Source: Paraburkholderia sp. CNPSo 3272
Lineage (GTDB): Bacteria > Pseudomonadota > Gammaproteobacteria > Burkholderiales > Burkholderiaceae
Direction of reading: 5' to 3'
Assembly (NCBI RefSeq): GCF_024206495.1
Contig: NZ_JAMBPQ010000046.1
Coordinates: forward strand, 1 to 57,841
Length of the DNA: 57,841 bases
A model generated the notes under the pieces. It did not search any database and had not been told where the DNA came from. It worked only from the letters and a program-made list of their open reading frames with translations. Shown one piece after another: positions 1 to 7,834 of the stretch (the first letter of the stretch is position 1; every line of letters begins with the position of its first letter). The position numbers were made by a program, and so were the translations under genes.

Positions 1-507
1 ACCGTGGTTGTCGCTCCCCCGCCGCCGCCCCCGCCTGTCGTCGTCGCACAACCCGTTTACGTGCCGCAGCCGTACGACGCCTATGTTTCGGTCGTGCTCG
101 ACCGCGACGTGGTCTACGCCGGCGGAAGCACGTATATCTGGATCGTGGGGTCGGATGGCCACCGCCAGCGCCGCTACTACGGCCGCGGCGACCTGCGCGG
201 CGAAGTCCTGCACCGCCGCGCGGAATTGCGCGTGGTGATGGCGCATAACGAAGGCCATCTGCCGATGCAACACGCACGCATGCCCGAGCCCCAGCGCGTG
301 CGCGTGACGATGCAGCCGCATGGCTCCCGCCCCCAACCAGGCGGGCATCCCCCGGCGGTCACCGCCACACATCGCCCGACGCCTGCGCCGAACCGCAACG
401 CGAATGCCAGCGCCAATGCGAATGCCGGCCATCATCGCCACCCCGATGGGCATCCCAACGGCGCACCTGCGCCGCGTTTCGCGGGCCAGCCGCCGCATGC
501 CGGTTAA
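1..507 (+). CDS. proline-rich hypothetical protein, 5' truncated by the window edge
   Basis: An open frame enters from the left edge and stops with TAA at 505-507, so the true start lies outside the window. The visible 168 codons begin with a run of prolines and valines (PPPPPPPVVV), followed by a tyrosine/valine-rich stretch and then a low-complexity tail rich in His, Asn, Ala and Pro. Such tails are common in secreted or periplasmic Burkholderia proteins, but no domain is recognisable. The codon pattern (G/C third positions) supports this frame over the others that overlap it. No function is assigned. Confidence 0.5.
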   Translation, partial: TVVVAPPPPPPPVVVAQPVYVPQPYDAYVSVVLDRDVVYAGGSTYIWIVGSDGHRQRRYYGRGDLRGEVLHRRAELRVVMAHNEGHLPMQHARMPEPQRVRVTMQPHGSRPQPGGHPPAVTATHRPTPAPNRNANASANANAGHHRHPDGHPNGAPAPRFAGQPPHAG

Positions 508-706
508 TCCCGGCCAAGACCGCTGAAGTTCATACCGTCGGTCAGCGTTCGCTGGCCGACCTCGAAGGCGTCACCGCCTGCCTGCAGCGGCACCTCCTCC
601 TTTGCCTCACCTGCCGCCGCACGCTGCGCGGCTGCGCTTGCGTCCCCAAAATTCCCGCCTGAAACGGATCTTCGCTACAACACTGTCGCGACCAAGTGTC
701 GCGATA

Positions 707-725
707 TATATCACATCGCGATATA
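707..725. promoter_or_regulatory. palindrome upstream of the HPP gene, candidate MarR operator 1
   Basis: TATATC-N7-GATATA is a perfect 6-bp inverted repeat. It overlaps a consensus-like -10 box TATAAT at 722-727. The same core ATATC-AC-N5-GATAT recurs at 2003-2019 ahead of the MarR gene, which makes both the likely binding sites of that regulator. A further TGTCGCGA pair (684-691, 697-704) lies just upstream and has no assigned role. Confidence 0.55.
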
Positions 726-784
726 ATCCCGTTCTTTGGCGGCGCCGAGCCGTCTGCGCTTCCCATCCGTTTCCGTTCCGAATC

Positions 785-1942
785 GTGTCACGCTTCAAGG
801 TCCTTCGCTGGCTCACCCGCTTCATCCCTTCAAGGGCCACCATCACATGGCGCGAGCGCCTGCGCTCGGGCGGCGGCGCGCTGGTCGGCATCGCTCTGAC
901 GGGCGCGCTAGCGCATCGGATCCTTGGCGGCGATCCGGGCATTCCGTACCTGATCGCCCCCATGGGCGCCTCCGCCGTGCTGCTGTTCGGCGTGCCCGCC
1001 AGCCCGCTCGCGCAGCCGTGGTCGATCATCGGCGGCAACCTCGTTTCCGCCACCGTGGGCGTCACCGCGGCGATGTGGATCCACGAGCCGGTGCCGGCGG
1101 CCGCCGTGGCCGTCGCCGTGGCCATCGTCGCGATGTTTACGCTGCGCTGCGTGCATCCGCCTTCCGGCGCCGTAGCGCTGACCGCGGTGCTGGGCGGGCC
1201 GGCCGTGCATGCGCTCGGCTATGAGTTCGTGTTCGTGCCCGTCGCGCTGCAGTCGTTCCTGCTGCTCGGCGGCGCGCTCGTCTATCACGCCGCCACGGGG
1301 CATCGCTATCCGCATGCCGCGCGGCGTCCGCGGGTGGCCGGCCCCGCGCCCGCGCAAGCCGGTTTCACGCGCGCCGACCTCGAAGCCGTGCTGCGCGAGC
1401 GCGATGAAATGCTCGACATCGACACCGACGACCTCGAAGCCGTGCTCCAGGACGCCGAAATCCGCGCGTACGCACGCAGCTTCGGCGAACTGACCTGCGC
1501 CGACGTCATGTCGGCCAACGTGGTGAGCATCACGCCCGCGACGACCGTGGGCGAAGCGCGCTCGCTGCTCAAGCGCCACGATGTGAAGGCGCTGCCCGTG
1601 GTGGACGCGCATCGCCAGGTGAAGGGCATCGTCACGCGCGCCGACCTCGCCGCCGACGGACGCGAGCGGCATCCGCTGCGTCTCATGCTCTATGCGATCG
1701 CGCGCATGTTCCGGCCGCACGCCGAGTCCGCCCAGAGCGTCGGCACGCTGATGACCACGCATGTGCTCACCGTCGCGAACACGACGCCGATCGTCGAGCT
1801 CGTGCGTATTTTTGCAGGTCGCGGACACCATCATGTGCCGGTGGTCGATCACGAACACAGGCTCGCCGGCATCATCACCCAGGCCGACTTGATCTCGGGG
1901 CTCTATCACCAGGCGAAGACACCGCAGCAGGCGCCGGCCTGA
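785..1942 (+). CDS. HPP-family integral membrane protein with two C-terminal CBS domains
   Basis: The N-terminal half carries the HPP-family membrane domain: hydrophobic segments, the glycine-rich stretch YLIAPMGASAVLLFG and the family-naming motif CVHPPSGAVAL. The C-terminal half carries two CBS domains (starting at VMSANVVSITP and LMTTHVLTVAN, each ending in a GIVTRADL/GIITQADL-type strand). CBS pairs usually bind adenine nucleotides and gate the attached domain. The transported substrate is unknown; some HPP proteins move nitrite. The frame is open further upstream, but the leader holds the -10 box and palindrome at 707-727, so GTG at 785 is the better start (385 residues). The start has no strong Shine-Dalgarno. 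The gene is followed by MarR and ClC genes on the same strand. Confidence 0.8.
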   Translation: MSRFKVLRWLTRFIPSRATITWRERLRSGGGALVGIALTGALAHRILGGDPGIPYLIAPMGASAVLLFGVPASPLAQPWSIIGGNLVSATVGVTAAMWIHEPVPAAAVAVAVAIVAMFTLRCVHPPSGAVALTAVLGGPAVHALGYEFVFVPVALQSFLLLGGALVYHAATGHRYPHAARRPRVAGPAPAQAGFTRADLEAVLRERDEMLDIDTDDLEAVLQDAEIRAYARSFGELTCADVMSANVVSITPATTVGEARSLLKRHDVKALPVVDAHRQVKGIVTRADLAADGRERHPLRLMLYAIARMFRPHAESAQSVGTLMTTHVLTVANTTPIVELVRIFAGRGHHHVPVVDHEHRLAGIITQADLISGLYHQAKTPQQAPA

Positions 1943-2002
1943 GCCGATTAGCGGCCATACACCTGGCTGCGATGCGGATGTGACGGGCGTTTTCGGGCAT
2001 AA

Positions 2003-2019
2003 ATATCACGGTATGATAT
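2003..2019. promoter_or_regulatory. palindrome upstream of marR, candidate MarR operator 2
   Basis: ATATC-N7-GATAT, with the same inner AC after the left arm as the site at 707-725. It sits 32 bp ahead of the MarR start and is followed by AGGAG (2023-2027). A four-codon frame ATG GAC TCC CGA TGA (2041-2055) lies between and overlaps the marR ATG by its TGA. Confidence 0.55.
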
Positions 2020-2051
2020 ATTAGGAGACTGAACCATTCCATGGACTCCCG

Positions 2052-2465
2052 ATGAAAAAAAGCGCGCGCGACCTCGACAAGGTCGACTTTGAACAGCTGT
2101 CCGAATTTCGCTACCAGATGCGCCGCTTCGAGCGCTTCTCGGAGCAGGCCGCGCAGGCCGAGGGCATCACGCCGCTGCAATACCTGTTGCTGCTGCATGT
2201 GAAGGGCTACCCCGGCCGCACGTGGGCGACCATCGGCGAGCTGGCCGAGCGTTTGCAGGCGCAGCATCACGGCGTGGTGGCGCTCGTCTCGCGCTGCGAG
2301 GCGATTGAACTCGTCGAGCGCCGCGTGAGCGAGCGCGACCGCCGCCAGGTGGAAGTGCATCTGCTCGCCGCAGGCGAAAAGCTGCTCGCGCGCCTGGCCG
2401 AACTGCATCGCGCCGAGTTGAGATCGCTCGACGGCGCGTTCACCATTCCGCATATCGATCTATAG
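2052..2465 (+). CDS. MarR-family transcriptional regulator
   Basis: A 137-residue protein with the MarR layout: an N-terminal dimerisation helix, a central winged helix (LTPLQYLLLLHVKG-like helix followed by TIGELAERLQAQHHGVVALVSRCE) and the wing signature VSERDRRQVEV near residues 93-103. MarR proteins bind short palindromes as dimers and usually respond to small ligands or oxidation. The two ATATC-N7-GATAT palindromes at 707 and 2003 are the obvious targets. The gene ends 5 bp before the ClC start, so the two are probably cotranscribed. The ATG overlaps the stop of a four-codon frame that is better placed relative to AGGAG, so translation may be coupled. Confidence 0.88.
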   Translation: MKKSARDLDKVDFEQLSEFRYQMRRFERFSEQAAQAEGITPLQYLLLLHVKGYPGRTWATIGELAERLQAQHHGVVALVSRCEAIELVERRVSERDRRQVEVHLLAAGEKLLARLAELHRAELRSLDGAFTIPHIDL

Positions 2466-2470
2466 ACACC

Positions 2471-4273
2471 ATGCATTCCGACGATTCCCACAAGCGCGAC
2501 TTTTCGGCGAACGCACGCCTGCCCGGCATCAGCGTGCTGGCCGCCGTAATCGGCGCGCTGGCCACGTTCGCGGCGTTCGTGCTGCTGAGCCTGATCCACT
2601 GGTTCACGAACCTGTTCTTCTTCGGCCAGTTTTCGTTTGCCGACCGCTCGCCCGCGCTCAACACGCTGGGGCCGTGGGTCATCGTCGTGCCTGTGATAGG
2701 CGGCCTGATCGTCGGGATGATGGCGCGCTTCGGCTCCGAGAAAATACGCGGCCACGGCATTCCCGAAGCCATCGAAGCCATTCTGTTCGGCAAGAGCAAG
2801 ATGTCGCCGAAGGTGGCCGTGCTCAAGCCGCTTTCGTCGGGCATCGTAATCGGCAGCGGCGGTCCGTTCGGCGCGGAAGGCCCGATCATCATGACGGGCG
2901 GCGCGCTCGGCTCGCTGCTCGCGCAGTGCGTGCGTGTGACCTCCGCCGAGCGCAAGACGCTGCTCGTGGCGGGCGCGGCCGCGGGCATGACCGCCGTGTT
3001 CGGCACGCCGGTCGCGGCCGTGCTGCTGGCCGTCGAACTGCTGCTGTTCGAATGGCGTCCGCGCAGCTTCCTGCCGGTGGCGCTCGCGTGCGCGGTGGCC
3101 GGCTTCGCGCGCTCCGTGTTCTTCGGCACGGCGCCGCTCTTTCCCATGCAGACCCTGCCGCCGCACGCCGTGGCGCTCTTCTCGTGCATCATCGCCGGGC
3201 TGCTGGCGGGCGCGCTCGCGTCGGGGCTGTCGGCGGCGCTCTACAAGGTCGAGGACCTGTTTGGCCATCTGCCGCTGCACTGGTCGTGGTGGCCGGCCAT
3301 CGGCGGGCTCGTGGTGGGCATCGGCGGCTTCATCGAGCCGCGCGCGCTCGGCGTGGGCTACGACGTGATCGGCGATCTGCTGCATCAGCACATCGTTCTT
3401 CAGGTCGCCATTGCGATTCTGGTGGTGAAAGCCGTGATCTGGGTCGTGGCGCTCGGCTCCGGCACCTCGGGCGGCGTGCTCGCCCCGCTGCTCATGCTCG
3501 GCGCGGGGCTAGGCTCGGTGTTGAGCCACGTGCTGCCCGGCAGCGACCCGGCGCTGTGGCCGCTCGTGTGCATGGCGGCGACGCTCGGCGCCACGCTCGG
3601 CGCGCCGCTCACGGCCATCGTGTTCGCGTTCGGCCTCACGCACGACACCAATGCACTGCTGCCGCTGCTCACGGCCACGCTGGTCGCGCACGGCTTCGCG
3701 ACGGTCGTCATGAAGCGCTCGATCATGACCGAAAAGATCGCGCGCCGCGGTTATCACATCTTTCGCGAATACGGCGTCGATCCGCTCGAGCGCCATTACG
3801 TCGATGAAGTGATGACGCGCAATGTCGATACGATCGACGCGGACGTCACCGTGCGCGATGCTCTCGAGCGCTATTTCGGTTCGACGCAGCAGCGCCGCGC
3901 CTTCCCGGTGCTGCGCGACGGCGCGGTGCTCGGCGTGGTGGATCGCGCGATGCTCGACGCCGTGCGCGCGAGCGCCGCGACCGAAGCCCTCGATACGCCG
4001 TTAGGCTCGTTGCTCGCGCAACGTTCCCCCGATACGGCGCTCCCCGGGGAGACCTGCAGGCAGATTGCCACGCGCCTCGCGATTCACGGGCTCGAACGCC
4101 TGCCCGTGGTGGCCGACCGCGAATCGCGGCAGCTCGTGGGCATCGTCTCGCGCAGCGACCTCGTCAAGCTCTCGCTCTCGCACTTCGAGGAGGAGCACAA
4201 GAAGGAGCGCTTCCGCCGCATTTCCGTGGGCAACGGCAAACGGCGCTTTCCGCCGGTACGCAAGGCCGGATGA
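2471..4273 (+). CDS. ClC-type voltage-gated chloride channel/antiporter with CBS domains
   Basis: A 600-residue protein. The membrane part carries the three ClC signatures: GHGIPEAIEAI (counterpart of GSGIP), GSGGPFGAEGPI with the gating glutamate at residue 136, and GSGTSGGVLAP. About ten hydrophobic segments are visible to residue 420. Two CBS domains follow (VMTRNVDTIDA... and ...LERLPVVADRES). The conserved gating glutamate is compatible with either channel or Cl-/H+ exchange activity. It is closest in build to the ClcB/EriC branch found in proteobacteria. It lies 5 bp after the MarR gene, which suggests regulated expression, and converges with the DUF2000 gene. Confidence 0.88.
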   Translation: MHSDDSHKRDFSANARLPGISVLAAVIGALATFAAFVLLSLIHWFTNLFFFGQFSFADRSPALNTLGPWVIVVPVIGGLIVGMMARFGSEKIRGHGIPEAIEAILFGKSKMSPKVAVLKPLSSGIVIGSGGPFGAEGPIIMTGGALGSLLAQCVRVTSAERKTLLVAGAAAGMTAVFGTPVAAVLLAVELLLFEWRPRSFLPVALACAVAGFARSVFFGTAPLFPMQTLPPHAVALFSCIIAGLLAGALASGLSAALYKVEDLFGHLPLHWSWWPAIGGLVVGIGGFIEPRALGVGYDVIGDLLHQHIVLQVAIAILVVKAVIWVVALGSGTSGGVLAPLLMLGAGLGSVLSHVLPGSDPALWPLVCMAATLGATLGAPLTAIVFAFGLTHDTNALLPLLTATLVAHGFATVVMKRSIMTEKIARRGYHIFREYGVDPLERHYVDEVMTRNVDTIDADVTVRDALERYFGSTQQRRAFPVLRDGAVLGVVDRAMLDAVRASAATEALDTPLGSLLAQRSPDTALPGETCRQIATRLAIHGLERLPVVADRESRQLVGIVSRSDLVKLSLSHFEEEHKKERFRRISVGNGKRRFPPVRKAG

Positions 4274-4289
4274 GGGTGACGGCGCGCGT

Positions 4290-4697
4290 CTATTGATGCA
4301 GCGCCAGGCCCTTTACGGCCTTGTCCACCGCGTTTTTCGGGCCGTATAGCGCGATTCCCACCAGATCGGGATTCTCCGGGTCCTCGGCCCGAAAGACCTC
4401 GCGGTTCGCCGCGTCGTGGCCCGTCGAAAACATGGCGTGCACATACGGCACGATCGTGAGTTCGCGCGATACGCCGCGCCGCAGCGCGGCCTGCAGACCC
4501 TCAACGTCCGCGCCATAGATCATCATCGGCTGGCCCAGCATCCTGCCGTAGCGTTGCCCGCGCGCGTCTTCGTAGGGCTCGCCAAGCGCTTCGGGCACCG
4601 CCGCCGCGATGCCCGTGGCGAGAAACGCGGTCACATTGAGCTTCTGCCAGACCGCGAGATTTTCGCGCACGACCAGCGCGACTTTCGTATCGAACAT
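4290..4697 (-). CDS. DUF2000-family protein
   Basis: A 135-residue protein that begins MFDTKVALVVRENLAVWQKL and continues NVTAFLATGIAAAVPE, a pattern I recognise as the DUF2000 family, whose fold resembles peptidyl-tRNA hydrolase 2. The function is not known. The start is fixed by an excellent Shine-Dalgarno (AAGGAGG, 3 bases before ATG). The frame is open far upstream, but that part is antisense-like and overlaps the sigma factor. It sits downstream of the ECF41 sigma gene on the same strand, 92 bp away, so it may be part of the same regulon. Confidence 0.75.
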   Translation of the reverse strand: MFDTKVALVVRENLAVWQKLNVTAFLATGIAAAVPEALGEPYEDARGQRYGRMLGQPMMIYGADVEGLQAALRRGVSRELTIVPYVHAMFSTGHDAANREVFRAEDPENPDLVGIALYGPKNAVDKAVKGLALHQ

Positions 4698-4789
4698 GCT
4701 GCCTCCTTTTTCGAGGCAGTCATGATCCGCGAGACGCGGCTGCAAGTCTGGAACGTTTGTGCACGACGCCGGCGCCTGGAACGCGCGCC

Positions 4790-5647
4790 TCAGTGCAGAT
4801 GCCGCAGCTTGTCCGGATTGCGCATCACGTAGATGGCCGTGACCTTGCCGCCTTCGATCTCGAGCGCGGTGGTCTGCAACTCGCCATCGGCCTCGCGCGT
4901 GACAAAGCCGGGCAGCCCGTTGATGAAACCCGCGCGCACGAACGTCGAGCCATTCTTGCGAAACAGGTCGGCCAGCCGCGCGTGCAGCTTCATCACACTC
5001 TCGAAGCCGAACACTGGGTGGCCGATCGCCGGGCGCTTGCCGCCGCCGTCCGCGTGCAGGCTCACGTCGTCGGCGAGCATGGCGCCCAGCGCGCTCATGT
5101 CGCCGCTGCGCGACGCCGCGAAGAACGCCTGCGCCAGTTCGATGCCGCGCGCTTTCTCCACATGAAAACGCGGGCGCGCTTCTCTCACGTGAGCGCGGGC
5201 GCGCGCCGCGAGCTGGCGGCATGCGGCGCTCTCGCGCCCGATCGTGGCCGCGACTTCGTCGAACTCGAGCCCGAACACGTCGTGCAGCAGGAACGCCGCG
5301 CGCTCCAGCGGCGAAAGGCGTTCGAGCGCGAGCATGAGCGGCAGCGTGACGTCCTCCTGCTCGTCCTCTTCGACGACCGGGTCGGGCAGCCACGGACCGA
5401 CATAGGTTTCGCGCTGATGCCGCGCCGATTTGAGCTGGTCGAGGCACATGCGCATCACCATGCGGCGCAGGAACGCCTCGGGCACACGCACCTCGTCGCG
5501 CTCGACGTCCGCCCAGCGGATGAACGCGTCCTGCACGATGTCCTCGGCGTCGGCGACCGAGCCGAGCATGCGGTACGCCACGCGGATCAGCTTGCGCCGC
5601 AGCGGATCGAAACTCGCCGCGGCGTCCCTGAGGCCAGCGTCCGTCAT
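4790..5647 (-). CDS. sigJ: ECF41-group sigma factor (SigJ type) with fused SnoaL-like regulatory domain
   Basis: A 285-residue sigma factor. Region 2 spans about residues 14-80 (YRMLGSVADAEDIVQDAF...), region 4 about 105-155 (LERLSPLERAAFLLHDVFG...EVAATIG). Two ECF41 signatures are present: the linker motif YVGPWLPDP (82-90) and DGGGK (200-204) in the SnoaL-like C-terminal extension. In this group the extension acts in place of a separate anti-sigma factor, and the partner gene is usually a carboxymuconolactone decarboxylase, oxidoreductase or epimerase. Here the partner is the AhpD-like gene immediately upstream; its stop and this start overlap as ATGA (5644-5647), so translation is coupled. 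A matching promoter lies at 6156-6183. Confidence 0.92.
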   Translation of the reverse strand: MTDAGLRDAAASFDPLRRKLIRVAYRMLGSVADAEDIVQDAFIRWADVERDEVRVPEAFLRRMVMRMCLDQLKSARHQRETYVGPWLPDPVVEEDEQEDVTLPLMLALERLSPLERAAFLLHDVFGLEFDEVAATIGRESAACRQLAARARAHVREARPRFHVEKARGIELAQAFFAASRSGDMSALGAMLADDVSLHADGGGKRPAIGHPVFGFESVMKLHARLADLFRKNGSTFVRAGFINGLPGFVTREADGELQTTALEIEGGKVTAIYVMRNPDKLRHLH

Positions 5648-6120
5648 GCGGCAACCATCTTTCTGGCCATGGCCTTCGCCGCCGCCGGATCGACCCACAG
5701 GCCGAAGCCGACCGCAAGGCGGTTCCAGCCGTTGATCACATTGATCATCAGCGTGAGCTTCACCTGCTCCTCCTCGGTAAAGTGGCCGGTGAGCGCCGCG
5801 CGTGCTTCTTCCAGCGCATGACCTTCGGAAAGGCGCGTGAGGGCGTCGGTCCAGCCGAGCGCCGCGCGTTCGCGGTCGGTGTAGCACGGCGCCTCTTTCC
5901 ACGCGGACAGCAGGTGGAGACGCTGTTCCGTCTCGCCTTCCTCGCGCGCGTGCGCGGTATGCATGTTAAGACAATTCGCACAGCCGTTGATTTGCGACGC
6001 GCGCACCTCCACCAGTGCAATGAGGCTCGGCTCGAGGCTCCCGGACACGGCGAGCGATGTGCCCATCCAGGACTTCATCAGGGTCGGAGCGGCGGCGAAC
6101 AGGTCGAGCTTGGCAGTCAT
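5644..6120 (-). CDS. AhpD-like carboxymuconolactone decarboxylase-family protein
   Basis: A 158-residue single-domain protein with the AhpD core: Glu38, then GCANCLNMH with Cys47, Cys50 and His54. This CXXC-XXX-His arrangement supports peroxidase or thiol-disulfide chemistry rather than true carboxymuconolactone decarboxylation. The start is fixed by AGGAG at 6130-6134, ten bases ahead of ATG at 6120. It is the first gene of a two-gene operon with the ECF41 sigma factor, the typical ECF41 partnership. The promoter at 6156-6183 fits recognition by that same sigma factor, so an oxidative or redox signal may feed an autoregulated circuit; the signal itself is inference. Confidence 0.88.
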   Translation of the reverse strand: MTAKLDLFAAAPTLMKSWMGTSLAVSGSLEPSLIALVEVRASQINGCANCLNMHTAHAREEGETEQRLHLLSAWKEAPCYTDRERAALGWTDALTRLSEGHALEEARAALTGHFTEEEQVKLTLMINVINGWNRLAVGFGLWVDPAAAKAMARKMVAA

Positions 6121-6155
6121 GGTTTCATCTCCTTTCGGTTGGGTTGCCATGACAT

Positions 6156-6183
6156 GACGAGACAGCCTGGGCCGCGTGTGACA
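6156..6183 (-). promoter_or_regulatory. ECF41-type promoter of the AhpD-like/sigJ operon
   Basis: Read on the minus strand: TGTCACA (6183-6177), 17 bases, CGTC (6159-6156). This matches the promoter described for ECF41 sigma factors (TGTCACA, 16-17 bases, CGTC). Transcription should start near 6148, giving a leader of about 28 bases before ATG 6120. Confidence 0.8.
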
Positions 6184-6262
6184 TCGGGGTGAAAAAAGTT
6201 TCACCGCGGGGCTTGAGCCGCCTCGGCCCGTAGCGCGGCTAGAGGCGGCGAGTCACGCTGCA

Positions 6263-7039
6263 TCACTCCTTGCCGGACTGCGCTGCGGCTTGCTCGATGA
6301 CCTTCGCTACTTCCGTCGGATGCGACATGTAGACCACATGACTCGAGTTGATCTCGACCGTCTTGCTGCCGGCGCGCTGGGTCATGAAGCGTTCCAGATC
6401 GGGATTGATCGCGCGGTCTGCCGTCGCCACGACGGCCCAGCTCGGCTTCGTTCTCCAGGCGGCGTGCGTGATCGGAACGCCGAACGATTGCGCGGCGGGC
6501 GTGACTTGCGAGATGGCCATGAAGCGGGCCTCGGTGGCGGGCAGGTCGGCGGCGAAATCCGCGTGGAAATTGGCCGGGTCGATATACAGGTGACCGTCGG
6601 CCGTGGCCTTGATCGCCTGGGTGGCGGGCGGCGTCTTCTTCGTCAGTTCGAGCGGCGATTCCCCCGTGTCCGGCTGAAACGCGGCCACGTAGACGAGACC
6701 CGCGACCTTGTCGTCTTTGCCGGCCTCCGTCACGACCGCGCCGCCGTAGCTGTGGCCGACGAGGATGCTCGGGCCGTCCTGGGCATCGACGACACGGGTC
6801 GTCGCCTTCACGTCGTCATCGAACGACGTTTCCGGCTCCTGCACGACGGAGACCTTGTAGCCGTCGCGCGTGAGAATTTTCGACACGGCCTGCCATCCCG
6901 AACCGTCGGCGAAGTAGCCGTGCACGAGCACGATGTTCTTGACCGGCGCGGCCGTGGCGGCCTGCGAGCCGAGCGCGGCGGCGCAAAGGGCAACGGCGGC
7001 GGCGATGCGGGTTACGTATGAGGAAATCGTCATTTTCAT
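6263..7039 (-). CDS. exported alpha/beta hydrolase
   Basis: A 258-residue protein with a Sec signal peptide (ISSYVTRIAAAVALCAAALG, cleavage near residue 30 after an AXA-like site). The mature part has an oxyanion-loop motif VLVHGYFADGSGW and the nucleophile elbow GHSYGG with Ser97. The acid (ADRAINPDLE region) and the catalytic His (NSSHVVYMSHP region) are plausible. It resembles the small salicylate-esterase/hydroxynitrile-lyase-like branch of alpha/beta hydrolases; the substrate is unknown. ATG at 7039 has GGAG close upstream. It is divergent from a TetR gene, with a 28-bp palindrome between them that should control it. Confidence 0.82.
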   Translation of the reverse strand: MKMTISSYVTRIAAAVALCAAALGSQAATAAPVKNIVLVHGYFADGSGWQAVSKILTRDGYKVSVVQEPETSFDDDVKATTRVVDAQDGPSILVGHSYGGAVVTEAGKDDKVAGLVYVAAFQPDTGESPLELTKKTPPATQAIKATADGHLYIDPANFHADFAADLPATEARFMAISQVTPAAQSFGVPITHAAWRTKPSWAVVATADRAINPDLERFMTQRAGSKTVEINSSHVVYMSHPTEVAKVIEQAAAQSGKE

Positions 7040-7091
7040 GCTCCAGCGAGTGAGGGAATTTGAGAACTCGACAAGGCACTGCCTGTTCGAT

Positions 7092-7119
7092 TTAGCCATC
7101 CTACTAGTAGGATGGCTAA
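7092..7119. promoter_or_regulatory. 28-bp perfect palindrome, TetR operator candidate
   Basis: Arm TTAGCCATCCTACT followed directly by its exact reverse complement, with no spacer (centre between 7105 and 7106). It lies between the divergent hydrolase (start 7039) and TetR (start 7202) genes, 53 and 83 bp from the two starts, where a TetR dimer would block both promoters. Confidence 0.8.
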
Positions 7120-7201
7120 GAGGCAAGAAAAATCTGAGGGCAGCTTCGGAGTGGCAATCGGCCCCCACTCCGCGTAAGCTGTCGGTAATTCAACCGACTA
7201 G

Positions 7202-7834
7202 ATGGTAGGCGAAATGACAGTAAGCGGCGAACTGACGGCCGACAGGATCATTGCGGCGGGACGGCAGCTCATCATGCGGCGCGGCTACAACGGGTTCAGC
7301 TATGCCGACATCGCAGATGCGATCGAGATTCGCAAGGCCAGCATTCACCACCATTTCCCAGCCAAGACCGATCTCGTCGTCGCTGTGCTGAGCGCGTGGC
7401 AGGAAGCGCTAGACGCCGACGTGGCGGCACTGGAGGCGAGCGGCGCGGACGCCATCGCACAGTTGCGCGCCTACATCGGCCACTGGGAGCGCTGCATTGC
7501 CGACGACACGGCTCCGTTCTGTGTCGCGGGCATGCTGGGCGCCGAACTGCCTTCGCTGCCTGAAGAAGTGGCTCAAGGGGTGAAGACGTTCTTCGATCAC
7601 CTGACGGCGTGGCTTGAACGGGTGCTCCGAGCCGGCGTGAAGGGCGATCTCCTCAAACTGGAGTCGTCGGTTCAGGCCGAAGCGGCCACGCTTGTCTCGC
7701 TGGTCTACGGCGCCATGCTCGCTGCGCGGGCGTATGCGAACGTCGAGCTGTTCAAGCAGGTGACGGAGGGCGCCGTCGAAAGACTGGTCAAGCATCGCAA
7801 ACGCACACACGCCACCGGTCAGGCGACCGAATAG
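7202..7834 (+). CDS. TetR-family transcriptional repressor
   Basis: A 210-residue protein with the TetR HTH at about residues 12-58 (TADRIIAAGRQLIMRRGYNG, FSYADIADAIEIRKASIHHHF) followed by an all-helical ligand domain (residues 70-200). The FSYADIA...SIHHHFPAKTDL signature is typical. It is divergent from the exported hydrolase and has a 28-bp palindrome in the shared intergenic region, so it likely represses that gene and itself. ATG 7202 is chosen because it gives the longest plausible N-terminus; ATG 7214, four codons on, is equally possible and neither has a clear Shine-Dalgarno. Its 3' end overlaps the convergent SDR gene by 16 bp. Confidence 0.88.
   Translation: MVGEMTVSGELTADRIIAAGRQLIMRRGYNGFSYADIADAIEIRKASIHHHFPAKTDLVVAVLSAWQEALDADVAALEASGADAIAQLRAYIGHWERCIADDTAPFCVAGMLGAELPSLPEEVAQGVKTFFDHLTAWLERVLRAGVKGDLLKLESSVQAEAATLVSLVYGAMLAARAYANVELFKQVTEGAVERLVKHRKRTHATGQATE

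Noticed and set aside
4698..4789. A second ECF41 promoter in front of the DUF2000 gene
   Set aside because: No TGTCACA followed by CGTC at 16-17 bases was found; only a repeated CGTTCCAG is visible.
4698..5717. Upstream extension of the DUF2000 frame across the sigma factor gene
   Set aside because: The AAGGAGG-ATG at 4697 marks the start; the extension is a shadow of the ECF41 gene.
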